In this document: one piece after another, positions 1-8,874 of the stretch
Layout: every line of letters starts with the position of its first letter
Numbering within the stretch: position 1 is the first letter of the stretch
Source of the DNA: Richelia sp. SL_2_1
GTDB lineage: Bacteria; Cyanobacteriota; Cyanobacteriia; Cyanobacteriales; Nostocaceae
Reading direction: 5' to 3'
NCBI GenBank assembly: GCA_012033205.1
Contig: JAAUSO010000006.1
Coordinates: 1-64,000 of the forward strand
DNA length: 64,000 nt
Notes under the pieces: generated by a model
Databases searched by the model: none
Told to the model about the DNA's origin: nothing
What the model saw: only the letters and a program-made list of their open reading frames with translations
Made by a program: the position numbers and the translations under genes

Positions 1-117
1 ATTATTTTTTCGAGATATTTAACTGAAAAACCCGACTTCTGATTGTTAGGAGTTGAGAAGTCGGGTTTTGAGGATAATTATTTTTTTCGAGATATTTAAC
101 TGAAAAACCCGACTTCT
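1..117. repeat. Direct duplication of a 40-bp unit carrying the REP-A hairpin
   Basis: A unit at 1-40 recurs at 77-117, differing only by one extra T in a T-run. Each unit ends with AAAAACCCGACTTCT. Between them, 55-69 holds the complementary GAAGTCGGGTTTT, so the first unit and the middle segment can fold into a 13-bp-class hairpin. The same arms recur at four other places in this window (REP-A family). The remainder, 118-316, is AT-rich and holds the leader of the next gene; I see no gene in it. Confidence 0.8.
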
Positions 118-316
118 AAGTCTTGCAAATAGTACACTGAAACTATTGACATATAAACTAACTTACTCGCACAAATGTGAACCCGCTTGTAAATTAGGCT
201 TTTTTTATTTAGAGGTAATAAACTACTTTATCGTAACGTCCATATTGACCTAAAATTCTACACGGGGAGACTGCAAACTCTCACCGAGAATTAATCAAAG
301 CTTTAGGAGTACATCT

Positions 317-835
317 GTGGACTTATCTCGTATCCCATCTCAACCAAAACCCGGTTTAATCAATGTTTTAATTGAAATTGTCGGTGGAAGTAAAAATAAA
401 TATGAATATGATAAAGATTTACAAGCTTTTGCTTTAGATAGGGTGCTTTATTCATCAGTGCAATATCCTTATGACTATGGTTTCATACCAAATACTTTAG
501 CTGATGATGGCGATCCCCTCGATGGTATGGTAATCATGGATGAACCAACCTTCCCCGGTTGTGTAATTGCAGCACGACCCATCGGTATGTTAGAAATGAT
601 TGATGGTGGCGATCGCGATGAAAAAATTCTTTGTGTACCAGACAAAGACCCACGTTATGTTAACGTGAAATCACTCAAAGATTTAGCTCCCCATAAACTT
701 GATGAAATCGCAGAATTTTTCCGCAGTTACAAAAACTTAGAGAAAAAAGTCACCGAAATCCTTGGTTGGCAAGATGTAGATAAGGTAGCACCTTTAGTTG
801 AACAATGCATCAAAGCAGGTAAAGAAAAAGGTTGA
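317..835 (+). CDS. ppa: Inorganic pyrophosphatase (family I)
   Basis: Soluble cytoplasmic enzyme that hydrolyses pyrophosphate to phosphate, pulling biosynthetic reactions forward. The 172-residue length fits bacterial family I enzymes. The signature DGDPLD lies at residues 64-69 and supplies metal-binding aspartates; the [11 protein letters not shown] segment (50-60) is also typical. The start is GTG at 317: AGGAG lies about eight bases upstream, and the reading [13 protein letters not shown] begins as expected for cyanobacterial homologues. The gene appears monocistronic or loosely linked to panD, 97 bp downstream on the same strand. Nothing unusual in the protein. Confidence 0.96.
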   Translation: MDLSRIPSQPKPGLINVLIEIVGGSKNKYEYDKDLQAFALDRVLYSSVQYPYDYGFIPNTLADDGDPLDGMVIMDEPTFPGCVIAARPIGMLEMIDGGDRDEKILCVPDKDPRYVNVKSLKDLAPHKLDEIAEFFRSYKNLEKKVTEILGWQDVDKVAPLVEQCIKAGKEKG

Positions 836-932
836 GATACCGAGTAAGGAATTACCTAAAATTAAATCAGATATTTCCATCAAGTTTAATTTTTCCTGCA
901 ATTACCCCTTTCCCTTAAAAGCTAATTAAACA

Positions 933-1322
933 ATGCAGCGCACGCTTCTCCTAGCCAAAATTCACAACTGTACTCTCACCGAAGCTAATCTCAACTATAT
1001 GGGCAGTATCAGCATAGACCAAATACTTTTGGATAAATCTGGTATTTTACCTTACGAGCAGGTACAGGTGGTGAATATAACTAACGGTGAGCGTTTTGTT
1101 ACTTATGCAATACCGGCAATAGCCGATTCCGGAGCAATTGAGCTAAATGGGGCTGCGGCACGTCTAGCCATAAAAGGCGATCGCTTGATTATAATGTCTT
1201 ACGGGCAGTTAACTCCGGAAGAAATTTCAAGTTTCTCTCCTACAGTTGTCATCGTAGACGACAAGAACAAATTGTTAGAAGTCAGACACTACGATGAGCT
1301 GCTCGGTAAGACAATTATCTAA
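933..1322 (+). CDS. panD: Aspartate 1-decarboxylase
   Basis: Makes beta-alanine from aspartate for pantothenate and coenzyme A synthesis. The 129-residue proenzyme self-cleaves between Gly24 and Ser25 (visible as YMGSISID) to create the pyruvoyl cofactor. Other family hallmarks are Lys9 near the N-terminus and the NGAAARL segment, which forms part of the active-site wall. No strong Shine-Dalgarno sequence precedes the ATG. The next reading frame, a metallo-beta-lactamase-fold protein, starts five bases after the stop, so the two are probably co-transcribed. Confidence 0.95.
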   Translation: MQRTLLLAKIHNCTLTEANLNYMGSISIDQILLDKSGILPYEQVQVVNITNGERFVTYAIPAIADSGAIELNGAAARLAIKGDRLIIMSYGQLTPEEISSFSPTVVIVDDKNKLLEVRHYDELLGKTII

Positions 1323-1327
1323 AAAAA

Positions 1328-2229
1328 ATGTCAAATATACAGCCGTCAAAGCATCATCCAGATGTTAGCGAATCCCCAAAAAAATCTGCTTCTGAGCAAA
1401 CCGATCAATTTTTAGTCAAATTTTGGGGAGTACGAGGTTTAATTCCTACTCCAAGTCAAGAGACTAATGTTTATGGAGGTAATACTGCTTGTGTAGAAAT
1501 GCAAGTCGGGGGAAAGAATTTGATTTTTGATGGTGGTACTGGGTTGCGAATGTTAGGAAAAACTGGTTACAAACACAGCAAGAAATAGTAGTCCATTTAT
1601 TTTTTACTAACGCTCAAACAAACCGGATTCAGGGTTTTCCTTTTTTTGCTCCTGCATTTGCACCCCAAAACTATTTACATATTTATGGTACTGCTGCTTC
1701 TAATGGAGCATCAATTAAGCAATCACTTTGCGATCAAATGTTATTACCCCATTTTCCTTACCCTTTACAAGTCATGCAGTCACAACTGCAATTTTATCAT
1801 TTGACTCCGAATCAAGTGGTGGCTATTGATGATGTAACTGTACAAATAGGGTTAATTAATAATATTCAAAAATCTATAGGCTATAAAATTACATGGTCTG
1901 AATATAGCGTTGCTTACATCACTGATTTACAATCTAAAATAGATGATTCAGATGTTGAAGGTGTAATCAGATTAACTCAAGGAGTAGACTTACTAATTGT
2001 AAATCCTAACTACATTTCCTCCGATTTTGGCGACTCGAAAACACCAATTGATTCCTATTGGGAAAATGCTCTAGATTTAGCTCGTACAACGGGTGTTAAA
2101 AAACTTGTATTTTCTAATCATCATCCAAATCATCACGATGATTTTTTAGATAGAGTTCAAGCTGCCCTTAAATCTGACTTGGAAAAAGCCTCTTTAGCTC
2201 GTGAAGGTATGGTTATATCTATTAATTGA
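1328..2229 (+). pseudogene. MBL-fold metallo-hydrolase-like protein, one-base frameshift
   Basis: Two frames together encode one protein of about 300 residues. The first part has FWGVRGLIPTP, YGGNTACVEM and FDGGTGLRMLG, typical of the PhnP-like branch of the metallo-beta-lactamase fold. It stops early at 1588, but the next frame continues as WLQTQQE...FFTNAQTNRIQGFPFF to 2229. Adding one A to the A5 run at 1558-1562 restores GKNWLQ and a single open frame. The usual metal motif HxHxDH, expected just before IQGFPFF, is replaced by NAQTNR, so all its ligands are missing; a late HHPNHHDDF remains. I infer either an inactive MBL-fold protein or one with changed chemistry. It is probably in an operon with panD. 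The break may be a sequencing error. Confidence 0.8.
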
Positions 2230-2269
2230 TTGAAACGAAATATTCATTCCAATTCATGACTAATTTTCA

Positions 2270-2728
2270 TTAATTTTTATGGAGTTTGCTGCGGATAATC
2301 CAATAACTTATTGATAAAGCAAAAACCGCGATTGCCAAACCAATTACTTGTATCCCGTCTGTTTTATCTAAATCTAAAATAATAATCTTTCTGGCTACTG
2401 CAATCAAGGAAGTCCCAATTACTAATTCAACATGAATAACATTTTTTCTCAGATAAGCAGTAATATTTTCTAAAATTTCTAAAGCAATTAAAACATTTAA
2501 AAATAGTCCAAAAGTTGTAAATAAATTATCATTAAAATTTGGTTTATTAATATCCCAAATTAATATTTTGTTTACGACATAAATTGATAAATCTATAATT
2601 GCAAAGAATATGATCACCACCATAGTAATTGATAACAGCTTGGCAATGAGTTCTTCAATCTTTTCAATCAAATACAAACAATTTTCATTACTATTGTATT
2701 TCCGAATTGTTCTCAAGAAATTTCTCAT
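2270..2728 (-). CDS. PsiE-like (phosphate-starvation-inducible E family) membrane protein
   Basis: A 152-residue protein with four predicted hydrophobic segments (about residues 32-54, 70-92, 100-113 and 123-144) and short charged ends. The length and the FGLFLNVLIALEILENI and HVELVIGTSLIAVARKIIILD segments match the PsiE family of small inner-membrane proteins, whose molecular function is unknown although E. coli PsiE is phosphate-regulated. It is transcribed divergently from the Rieske gene. No Pho box was identified by eye. Family call is moderately confident from the pattern of conserved helices. Confidence 0.75.
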   Translation of the reverse strand: MRNFLRTIRKYNSNENCLYLIEKIEELIAKLLSITMVVIIFFAIIDLSIYVVNKILIWDINKPNFNDNLFTTFGLFLNVLIALEILENITAYLRKNVIHVELVIGTSLIAVARKIIILDLDKTDGIQVIGLAIAVFALSISYWIIRSKLHKN

Positions 2729-2920
2729 GTTTCATGCCTTGTAATAAAACAATTACCAGTTACATTAATGAATGTTATTTGTCATGTGAAAACAAATACA
2801 ATCAAGTCAGAATAAAGTACAGAAATGAAAATCTTACATTTATAACTATAAACAATCATTGGTACATTAATCTAATAATTTTAAATCACCCTGACCTCAA
2901 ACTACGAGAAAATATCAAGG

Positions 2921-3337
2921 ATGAACCGTCGTAACTTTTTAAATTGGGTTAGTGTTGGCACGATAGCAACTTCTTTACCCATCGCGATTGCAGCTTGTTC
3001 CTCAAAAGAAACAACGCATACCCCACAACCTCAAGAATGGCAAAATGTTGGTACTTCTAATCAATTAAACGCGAATGGTAAACTACTTGCAAAAAATACA
3101 TCCGTCGGAGAAGTATTAGTAGTCAAAACTTCCCTTACTAATAATTTAGTTGCGGTTAACCCTCGCTGTACCCATGCAGGTTGTACCGTCGAATGGAAAA
3201 ATGATACTAATAAATTTGTTTGTCCCTGTCATGGTTCTGAATTTGCGATTGATGGTAAAGTTATAGCCGCACCAGCCACAACACCTTTAAAAACCTATGC
3301 AGTCAAAATTGATGGTGATGCAGTTTTGATTCAGTAA
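2921..3337 (+). CDS. Rieske [2Fe-2S] protein with Tat/lipoprotein-like signal
   Basis: A small (138-residue) stand-alone Rieske protein. The N-terminus MNRRNFL, followed by a hydrophobic stretch and ending IAAC at residue 26, looks like a twin-arginine signal with a lipobox, so the mature protein is probably exported folded and anchored through Cys26. The cluster motifs are CTHAGC (first Cys and His ligands) and CPCHGSEF (second Cys and His); the additional Cys in each box could form the disulfide typical of high-potential Rieske proteins. It is not beside cytochrome f, so it is not an obvious PetC. The electron partner is unknown. A REP-A hairpin lies 64 bp downstream. Confidence 0.88.
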   Translation: MNRRNFLNWVSVGTIATSLPIAIAACSSKETTHTPQPQEWQNVGTSNQLNANGKLLAKNTSVGEVLVVKTSLTNNLVAVNPRCTHAGCTVEWKNDTNKFVCPCHGSEFAIDGKVIAAPATTPLKTYAVKIDGDAVLIQ

Positions 3338-3401
3338 ATAGCGTCAGTTCAAAAATTTATTTTTGCTTGGGGGAAAGCTTTAAAACCTCTAGTAAAATCA
3401 T

Positions 3402-3464
3402 AAGTTGGGTTTTTGAAGATAAATATCTGTAATACAAGATAATCTTGATCAAAACCCGACTTCT
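3402..3464. repeat. REP-A hairpin repeat (copy 2)
   Basis: Arms AAGTTGGGTTTTT at 3402-3414 and AAAACCCGACTTCT at 3451-3464 can pair across a loop of about 36 bases. It lies shortly after the Rieske gene stop at 3337. The rest of 3338-3745 is AT-rich leader sequence for the LysR gene, with no supportable gene; a short antisense frame there is built from the repeat. Confidence 0.75.
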
Positions 3465-3745
3465 GTGTTTTTCCTCCATGAATACTATCGGACTTATAAG
3501 TTTTATAAATTTATTTGAATTATCTATACTTTTATTAACAAAGCTAATTGATAGTTTTTTAATCAAAAATATTGATCAAAATTGACTTAAATAGCGTTGA
3601 ATACCCATATTAAGGTAGAATTACCAACATATTTAGCTCAATTCCAAATTGACAACTAAAAAATATCTGTAGCAAAACTTACTAAAAATTCTATAAGGAT
3701 ACGTTAAGTTAAGTTTGCCGTAAATGTAACTACAGCTACTTCAAA

Positions 3746-4681
3746 ATGCGGCTAGAACAATTGCAAGCCTTCTTAGCGATCGCCGATACTGGCAGCTTTC
3801 AAAAAGCAGCACACCAATGTAATGTTACCCAATCTACAATCAGTCGTCAAATTCAGTCATTAGAAGCAGATTTGGGATTTGAATTGTTTCACAGAACTAG
3901 TCAATCTAAATTGACTTTAGCAGGTGAAGCTTTATTACCTCGCGCCCGTAAAATTTGTTTAGAGTGGCAAACTGCGAAGCAAGAAATAACCGACTTGATA
4001 TCAGGTAAACAGCCAGAACTTTGTATTGCCTGTATTCCTTCCGTATGTGCTTATTATTTTCCACCTTTATTGCAATCATTTTGCAAGCAGTACCCTGATG
4101 TGCAATTACGGGTAACATCATTAGGTAGCGATAGGGCATTGAAAGTTCTGAAAGATGGACTTGTGGATTTAGCAATTGTCATGAACAATCGTTTTCTTAC
4201 CATGAGCAAAGAAATGGTTGTGCAAACACTTTATGAAGAACCCATAGAAGTTTTAACATCAGCCAATCATCCATTAGCTGAATATGAATCCATTCCTTGG
4301 TTGGAATTAATTCGGTATCCTCAAGTAATTTTCAAAGAAGGTTATGGAATGCAGCGGTTAGTACAAAATCAATTTGATCAAACTGATGCATTACTCAAAG
4401 CAGCTTTAGAAGTTAATACCTTAGATGCTTTCCGGGGAATAGTACGTCAAGGAGAATTAATCGCTTTATTACCAAGTTCAGCATTAATTGAAGCGCGTTT
4501 TGACCCCAGTCTTGCAGTTCGTCCTTTTTATATTAACAACAATGGTTCTTCCGTCAACCGTGTATATTTAACTCGTCAAGTAGTAATGGTAACAACCCAA
4601 GACCGATTACAAATTCCTCCCATTGAGTATTTTTGGAATCTAGTTTGCGAACATATACCAAAACAGGTTAAGGGATTTTAG
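3746..4681 (+). CDS. LysR-family transcriptional regulator
   Basis: A 311-residue LysR-type regulator. The N-terminal winged helix-turn-helix (residues 1-60) contains GSFQKAAHQCNVTQSTISRQ, and the remainder is a periplasmic-binding-protein-like effector domain beginning near residue 88. Such proteins bind DNA as tetramers and respond to a small ligand, which cannot be told from the sequence. It is followed by a 117-bp spacer made almost wholly of tandem repeats, then the TrpD-like gene on the same strand. The adjacency may be functional, but LysR proteins more often control divergent genes. It is not obviously CbbR, NtcB or CmpR from the residues visible. Confidence 0.92.
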   Translation: MRLEQLQAFLAIADTGSFQKAAHQCNVTQSTISRQIQSLEADLGFELFHRTSQSKLTLAGEALLPRARKICLEWQTAKQEITDLISGKQPELCIACIPSVCAYYFPPLLQSFCKQYPDVQLRVTSLGSDRALKVLKDGLVDLAIVMNNRFLTMSKEMVVQTLYEEPIEVLTSANHPLAEYESIPWLELIRYPQVIFKEGYGMQRLVQNQFDQTDALLKAALEVNTLDAFRGIVRQGELIALLPSSALIEARFDPSLAVRPFYINNNGSSVNRVYLTRQVVMVTTQDRLQIPPIEYFWNLVCEHIPKQVKGF

Positions 4682-4797
4682 ATTTTGGATTTTGGATTTT
4701 GGATTAGGAGTTAGGAGTTAGGAGTTAGGAGTTAGGAGTTAGGAGTTAGTAATTAGGAGTTAGGAGTAAGCTTATAACTGATAACTGATAACTGATT
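4682..4797. repeat. STRR tract: GATTTTG, TTAGGAG and ATAACTG heptads
   Basis: The whole gap between the LysR stop and the next start codon consists of 7-bp tandem units: about three GATTTTG, then roughly eight TTAGGAG-type units, then three ATAACTG units reaching the ATG. This is the short tandemly repeated repetitive (STRR) type known from heterocystous cyanobacteria. Confidence 0.9.
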
Positions 4798-4798
4798 T

Positions 4799-5848
4799 AT
4801 GAGCAATTCATTTAGAGATTTACTTAAAAAAATAGGTAGTGGGGAACATACAAAAGAAGATTTAACTCGTGGTGAAGCAAAATTAGCGACTAAAATGATG
4901 CTTTTGGGTGAAGCAACACCAGCACAAATTGGCGCTTTTTTAATTGCACACCGCATCAAACGACCTACTAGTGAAGAATTAGCGGGAATGTTGGATGCTT
5001 ACAGCGAACTTGGACCAAAATTACCAGCAATCAACCATCAGCAACCAGCTATAGTTTTTGGTATACCTTACGATGGTAGAACCCGCACTGCAGCAATTAG
5101 TCCGATCACAGCTTTATTATTAGCTTGTTCTGGACAAAATGTGATCATGCACGGTGGCGATCGCTTTCCCACAAAATACGGACTTTCGTTAGTAGAAATT
5201 TGGCAAGGTTTAGGTGTTGACTGGACAAAGTTAGAATTGCCCAAAACTCACCAGGTTATGGAAAAAACCGGAATCGGTTTTGTTTATACACCACTGCATT
5301 TTCCCCTAACAACAAGTATTTGGGAATACCGTGACCAAATCGGCAAGCGTCCACCTTTTGCCAGTATGGAATTAATTTGGTGTCCTTATGCTGGTGATGC
5401 TCACATCGTTACCGGGTTTGTTCATCCACCGACAGAGGAAAGGTTTAAGGCAACTTTATGTGACATCGGAATTACTAAGTTTACAACGGTAAAGGGTTTA
5501 GAAGGTAGTTGTGATTTACCACGCGATCGTACCGCGATTATCGGTTTGGGAAATGGTACAAATCCTATAGAAAGATTACTTTTGGTTCCTAGGGAATACG
5601 GCTTTACTACTCAAAATGTACCTCTGGGTAGTACTGAAGAATTATTATCAGAAATGAAATCAGTCTTGCAAGGTAAACCATCAGCATTGATGGAAACAGC
5701 ATTATGGAATGGCGGGTTTTATTTATGGCTTTGCGGAATTTGTAGTGATATGTCTTCCGGTTTAGCAACAGCCAAAGAATTATTTTACTCTGGTGCGGTG
5801 TTAACAAAACTTCAAGAATTGCAACAAGCAATTAACTCAATATTATAA
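4799..5848 (+). CDS. Anthranilate phosphoribosyltransferase-like protein (TrpD2/YbiB type)
   Basis: A 349-residue protein of the nucleoside phosphorylase-like/anthranilate phosphoribosyltransferase superfamily. The helical N-terminal domain (about 1-75, with LTRGEAKLATKMMLLGEATPAQIGAFL broken by family-typical turns) precedes an alpha/beta domain. Here GIPYDGRTRTAAISP and the HGGDRFPTKYG loop replace the canonical PRPP motif of true TrpD. That departure places it in the TrpD2-like group, where the E. coli member binds nucleic acid rather than making tryptophan. I therefore do not call it trpD. The ATG is preceded directly by heptad repeats with no Shine-Dalgarno sequence. Confidence 0.83.
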   Translation: MSNSFRDLLKKIGSGEHTKEDLTRGEAKLATKMMLLGEATPAQIGAFLIAHRIKRPTSEELAGMLDAYSELGPKLPAINHQQPAIVFGIPYDGRTRTAAISPITALLLACSGQNVIMHGGDRFPTKYGLSLVEIWQGLGVDWTKLELPKTHQVMEKTGIGFVYTPLHFPLTTSIWEYRDQIGKRPPFASMELIWCPYAGDAHIVTGFVHPPTEERFKATLCDIGITKFTTVKGLEGSCDLPRDRTAIIGLGNGTNPIERLLLVPREYGFTTQNVPLGSTEELLSEMKSVLQGKPSALMETALWNGGFYLWLCGICSDMSSGLATAKELFYSGAVLTKLQELQQAINSIL

Positions 5849-5897
5849 ATTGGGTAATTGGTAATGGGTAATGGGTAATTGGTAATGGGTAATTGGC
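5849..5897. repeat. STRR tract, GGTAATT/GGTAATG heptads
   Basis: About six tandem 7-bp units of GGTAATT or GGTAATG begin right after the stop codon of the TrpD-like gene. Confidence 0.85.
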
Positions 5898-5936
5898 AAG
5901 TCCCCATGATTCATTAAGGGGCTTGCATCCTTTTTT
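5896..5936 (+). terminator. Possible terminator hairpin after the TrpD-like gene
   Basis: GCAAGTCCCC (5896-5905) can pair with GGGGCTTGC (5917-5925) with one bulge, followed five bases later by a T6 run (5931-5936). The position 48 bp after the stop fits a transcription terminator, though the gap before the T-run is long. The rest of the gap to 6418 holds a second STRR tract and AT-rich leader sequence. Confidence 0.4.
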
Positions 5937-6040
5937 CTTCGGGGTAGCAGAGCGCTTCGCTTTCAGAAAGACATATCCCCAACTAAACTCCCCATAAAAA
6001 ACGCCTTCTTCAAGCTTTATTATTTGTGATTAATTCTGTT

Positions 6041-6107
6041 ATTCTCCCAATTCCCCATTCCCAATTCCCAATTCCCAATTCCCAATTCCCAATTCCCCAT
6101 TTTCAAT
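6041..6107. repeat. STRR tract, CCCAATT heptads
   Basis: About eight units of CCCAATT, with CCCCATT variants at the ends. A short plus-strand frame through it is a repeat artefact. Downstream, 6108-6418 is AT-rich and contains no recognisable gene before the FHA start. Confidence 0.85.
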
Positions 6108-6418
6108 TCAGAAGTCAAGACTCTAAATATACAATTAAATCAAACTACATCAAAAACGCTTTTGCCAGAACCTTGGCAATGCGTAAAATTTACAATTCAA
6201 TAAAACCAAAACACTGATCATTAGCGTAGACTAAGGATTACGGTAGTACTAAGAAGGGATTTTTAATGATAAATAAATTTTCACTTCTGAGCAAAGGTTG
6301 AACTATAGTGTATTAAACGGCATGGAAAGTTAAAAATACAATAAAAATACAATTGTGTGGTTAAGTCTTACTGCCTACCAAGACCAATTTATTATAGTTG
6401 AGAAATAATACTGACTCG

Positions 6419-7776
6419 ATGACAGGCAAAAACGCAAGACAGAATGCATTTCTGCGGCTAGTGTCTGGTAAGGAATTAGAAACAGTTGAGCAACGCTACT
6501 CGCTAATTCCAACTTCAGAGGCAGTAATTGGACGCGATCCTCACTGTCAAGTTGTATTAGATGCATTACAGTATCGCATGGTATCTCGCCGTCATGCGGT
6601 GATTCGCCCTTTAAGTTTATCCCCCGATGGTGAAATCAGTTGGATACTCTGCGACTTAAATAGTGCTAACGGTACCTATCTAAATGGAAAACGCTTGCAG
6701 GAATGCCAGCAAATTTTTCCTGGCGATCGCATTACTTTGGGGTACGATGGACCTGATTTGGTTTTGGTAGCGAAATCGTCGAACGAAAAACAACCATTTC
6801 TAATCATACATCTTTCCATTCCACTTCAAATTCCTCAAACTATTCCAAACCAGACTCAGTTAGCTTCACTCAATTATTTCCCATTATTTCTACAGGTAAA
6901 GATTTAACTCGCAAAGCTTATCTAATACCTGGAATTTTAACGGTGATATTTGTAGTACTAATGTTTGCCACCGTAGGAAAACCCGAAGCAAACCAAATTA
7001 TAGTTGCTGTTTATATTGCCTTTGCCGCTTATTATTTTATTTATCAGTTGTGTGGCAAGCATAAACCTTGGTGGGTTCTATTAGGGGTAGGTTTATCCAC
7101 AACTTTAATTTTACTTAGTCCCCTATTAGATTTATTTATTTTTATATTTCGCGAAATTTTACCCGGTAGTCTACCTTCTGGGCAAGAATCAATTACCTTT
7201 ACTGAATGGCTGGTGCGGATGTTTTTCGGTGCTGGTTTGATGGAAGAACTACTCAAAGCATTGCCAGTTGCCGGTATATATTTTATCGGTTTAGGATTGT
7301 CTTCCCCTTGGCGAGAACGTGTCGGACTTTGGGAACCTTTAGATGGAATATTGCTGGGAGCAGCTTCTGCTGTCGGTTTCACCCTACTGGAAACACTTGG
7401 TCAGTATGTGCCAGAAGTTACTCAGAATGCAGCAATTCAAGCAGGAGCAGAAACAGGTCAATTAGTCGGGTTACAACTGCTGATTCCGCGAATTCTCGGT
7501 TCTATCGCTGGACATATGGCTTATAGCGGATATCTCGGCTATTTCATCGGTTTAGCCGTACTTAAACCAAAATTAGCAGGACAAATTTTATTAGTTGGCT
7601 ATCTTAGTGCCTCAGCGCTTCACGCTTTATGGAATGCAACTGGTGCTATCAGTGGTGTATTTTTAGTAGTCGTAGGTGTATTATCTTATGCTTTTTTAAT
7701 GGCTGCAATCCTTAAAGCAAGAGCGCTTTCACCTAATCGCGAACAAAATTTCGCTACCCGCTTTTTCGGAAAATAA
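6419..7776 (+). pseudogene. FHA domain-PrsW intramembrane protease fusion, one-base frameshift
   Basis: The first frame (ATG 6419, MTGKNARQ) encodes a forkhead-associated domain that binds phosphothreonine: VIGRDPHC, SRRHAV, and NSANGTYLNG are visible. Around 6757-6767 the frame must shift by one missing base; the new frame then runs without stops through a serine-rich linker into KDLTRKAYLIPG and a multi-helix membrane domain ending at 7776. That domain carries the PrsW-type glutamate motif MEELLKALPV, plus GHMAYSGYLGYF and ALHALWNATG, whose histidines are conserved in this glutamic-type intramembrane protease family. The repaired product is about 450 residues. I infer a membrane protease whose activity or location depends on a phosphorylated partner. 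It faces, convergently, the CHAT-FHA/PP2C genes. The first frame alone ends at 6907. Confidence 0.8.
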
Positions 7777-7778
7777 CT

Positions 7779-7870
7779 AATTGGTAATTGGTAATTGGTA
7801 ATTGGTAATTGGTAATTTTACTCTTCCCTCTTCCCTCTTCCCTCTTCCCTCTTCCCTATTCCCTATTCAC
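7779..7870. repeat. STRR tracts, GGTAATT then CCCTCTT heptads
   Basis: About five GGTAATT units followed by five CCCTCTT/CCCTATT units, filling the start of the gap between two convergent genes. Confidence 0.88.
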
Positions 7871-8046
7871 TGATATATGTCTTTTGATAGATGAGGCTGG
7901 AGAACAAACTATCATATCTTTTAAATAATCATGGATAAATCTACCCTAAGAAATAAAAATTACAGAAATAGCATCGCTCCAGCCATCGCAAAAGTAAATT
8001 GATTGCATTGGCTTTGCAAATAAAGTAGAAAATGGCGGCAAAAGTT

Positions 8047-8703
8047 TTACTCTTCTGCTTGAAAGGTATTTAACTGATTTAATGCATGATAAGCAATCGT
8101 TAAACCAACTTTTGCTTGTTCAATTTCTGATAAAGCTGCCCATTCACGATTATCCTCTTGATTGTAATTAGCTAGAGTTGATTCTACTTTAGGATGGGAA
8201 CCACTTCTAGTTGCATAAGCTAAGGGACGTGCTAAAACCATGATGTCGTCAACTTCTAAACTCGGCAATACAGCTTGCACGCATTCAATCAGTTGTTCTG
8301 TGATTGACTGTTTTGCATTGAAAATTTCTGCTGCTTTCTGAGCAATCAAGTTGATCCAATCTTTTGGCATACTATTACAAAACTCTTTTTGTAAATTCTT
8401 TTGCAGCTTGAGTGCTATTGTTTGATTTGTATTACAATTGTAGTGTGCCGAACTCTCGACCTTAGACCAAAGCGCATCTAATTGGTTGTGAAAAGCTTCA
8501 CAGCGTGTATCTAGTTCCTCGTCTAGCAAAGCCTGCATCGGGAATTGCTCTTCTATTTGATTAAAATAAGCTTGGGTATCGTCTTCGTAAGAATTCCAAG
8601 GATAAGTATTATCTTCTGGTTCAAGTAAAGTTGTGAGTAAATCCCATTCGATTTGAGAAAGGGAATTGTGAGAATTTGTTGAACCTTGCATTTTGTCAGC
8701 CAT
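8047..8703 (-). CDS. Unrecognised acidic cytoplasmic protein
   Basis: I do not recognise the family. The product is about 218 residues, acidic, without signal peptide or membrane helix. It is rich in Gln, Glu and Leu, and probably mostly helical. The start at 8703 (MADKMQGS) is chosen because GGGAG lies about eight bases upstream; an upstream in-frame ATG at 8754 lacks such a site. It follows the CHAT-FHA gene on the same strand after a 171-bp gap, so it could be part of the same signalling unit or a separate transcript. It converges with the FHA-PrsW gene across a repeat-filled spacer. Confidence 0.7.
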   Translation of the reverse strand: MADKMQGSTNSHNSLSQIEWDLLTTLLEPEDNTYPWNSYEDDTQAYFNQIEEQFPMQALLDEELDTRCEAFHNQLDALWSKVESSAHYNCNTNQTIALKLQKNLQKEFCNSMPKDWINLIAQKAAEIFNAKQSITEQLIECVQAVLPSLEVDDIMVLARPLAYATRSGSHPKVESTLANYNQEDNREWAALSEIEQAKVGLTIAYHALNQLNTFQAEE

Positions 8704-8874
8704 GTGTTGTCTCCCGGTGAATGAATTAGCGGTATTGACAGCTACAGCACCCAATATCTGGTTTCCGCAAACTGAAATTTTCTTTTATCTACTGTTATAA
8801 CTTTTTGATTTGACGTAGCAACGTAGAGTCTATGTTAATAGTTAAAAGAGGAATAGTACCAATTTGATAAATAT

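Noticed and set aside
4799-5848. trpD (tryptophan synthesis)
   Set aside because: The canonical PRPP-binding loop is altered and no other trp genes are adjacent; TrpD2-like fits better.
6026-6217. 63-codon plus frame
   Set aside because: Its first half is the CCCAATT heptad tract (SQFPIPN repeats).
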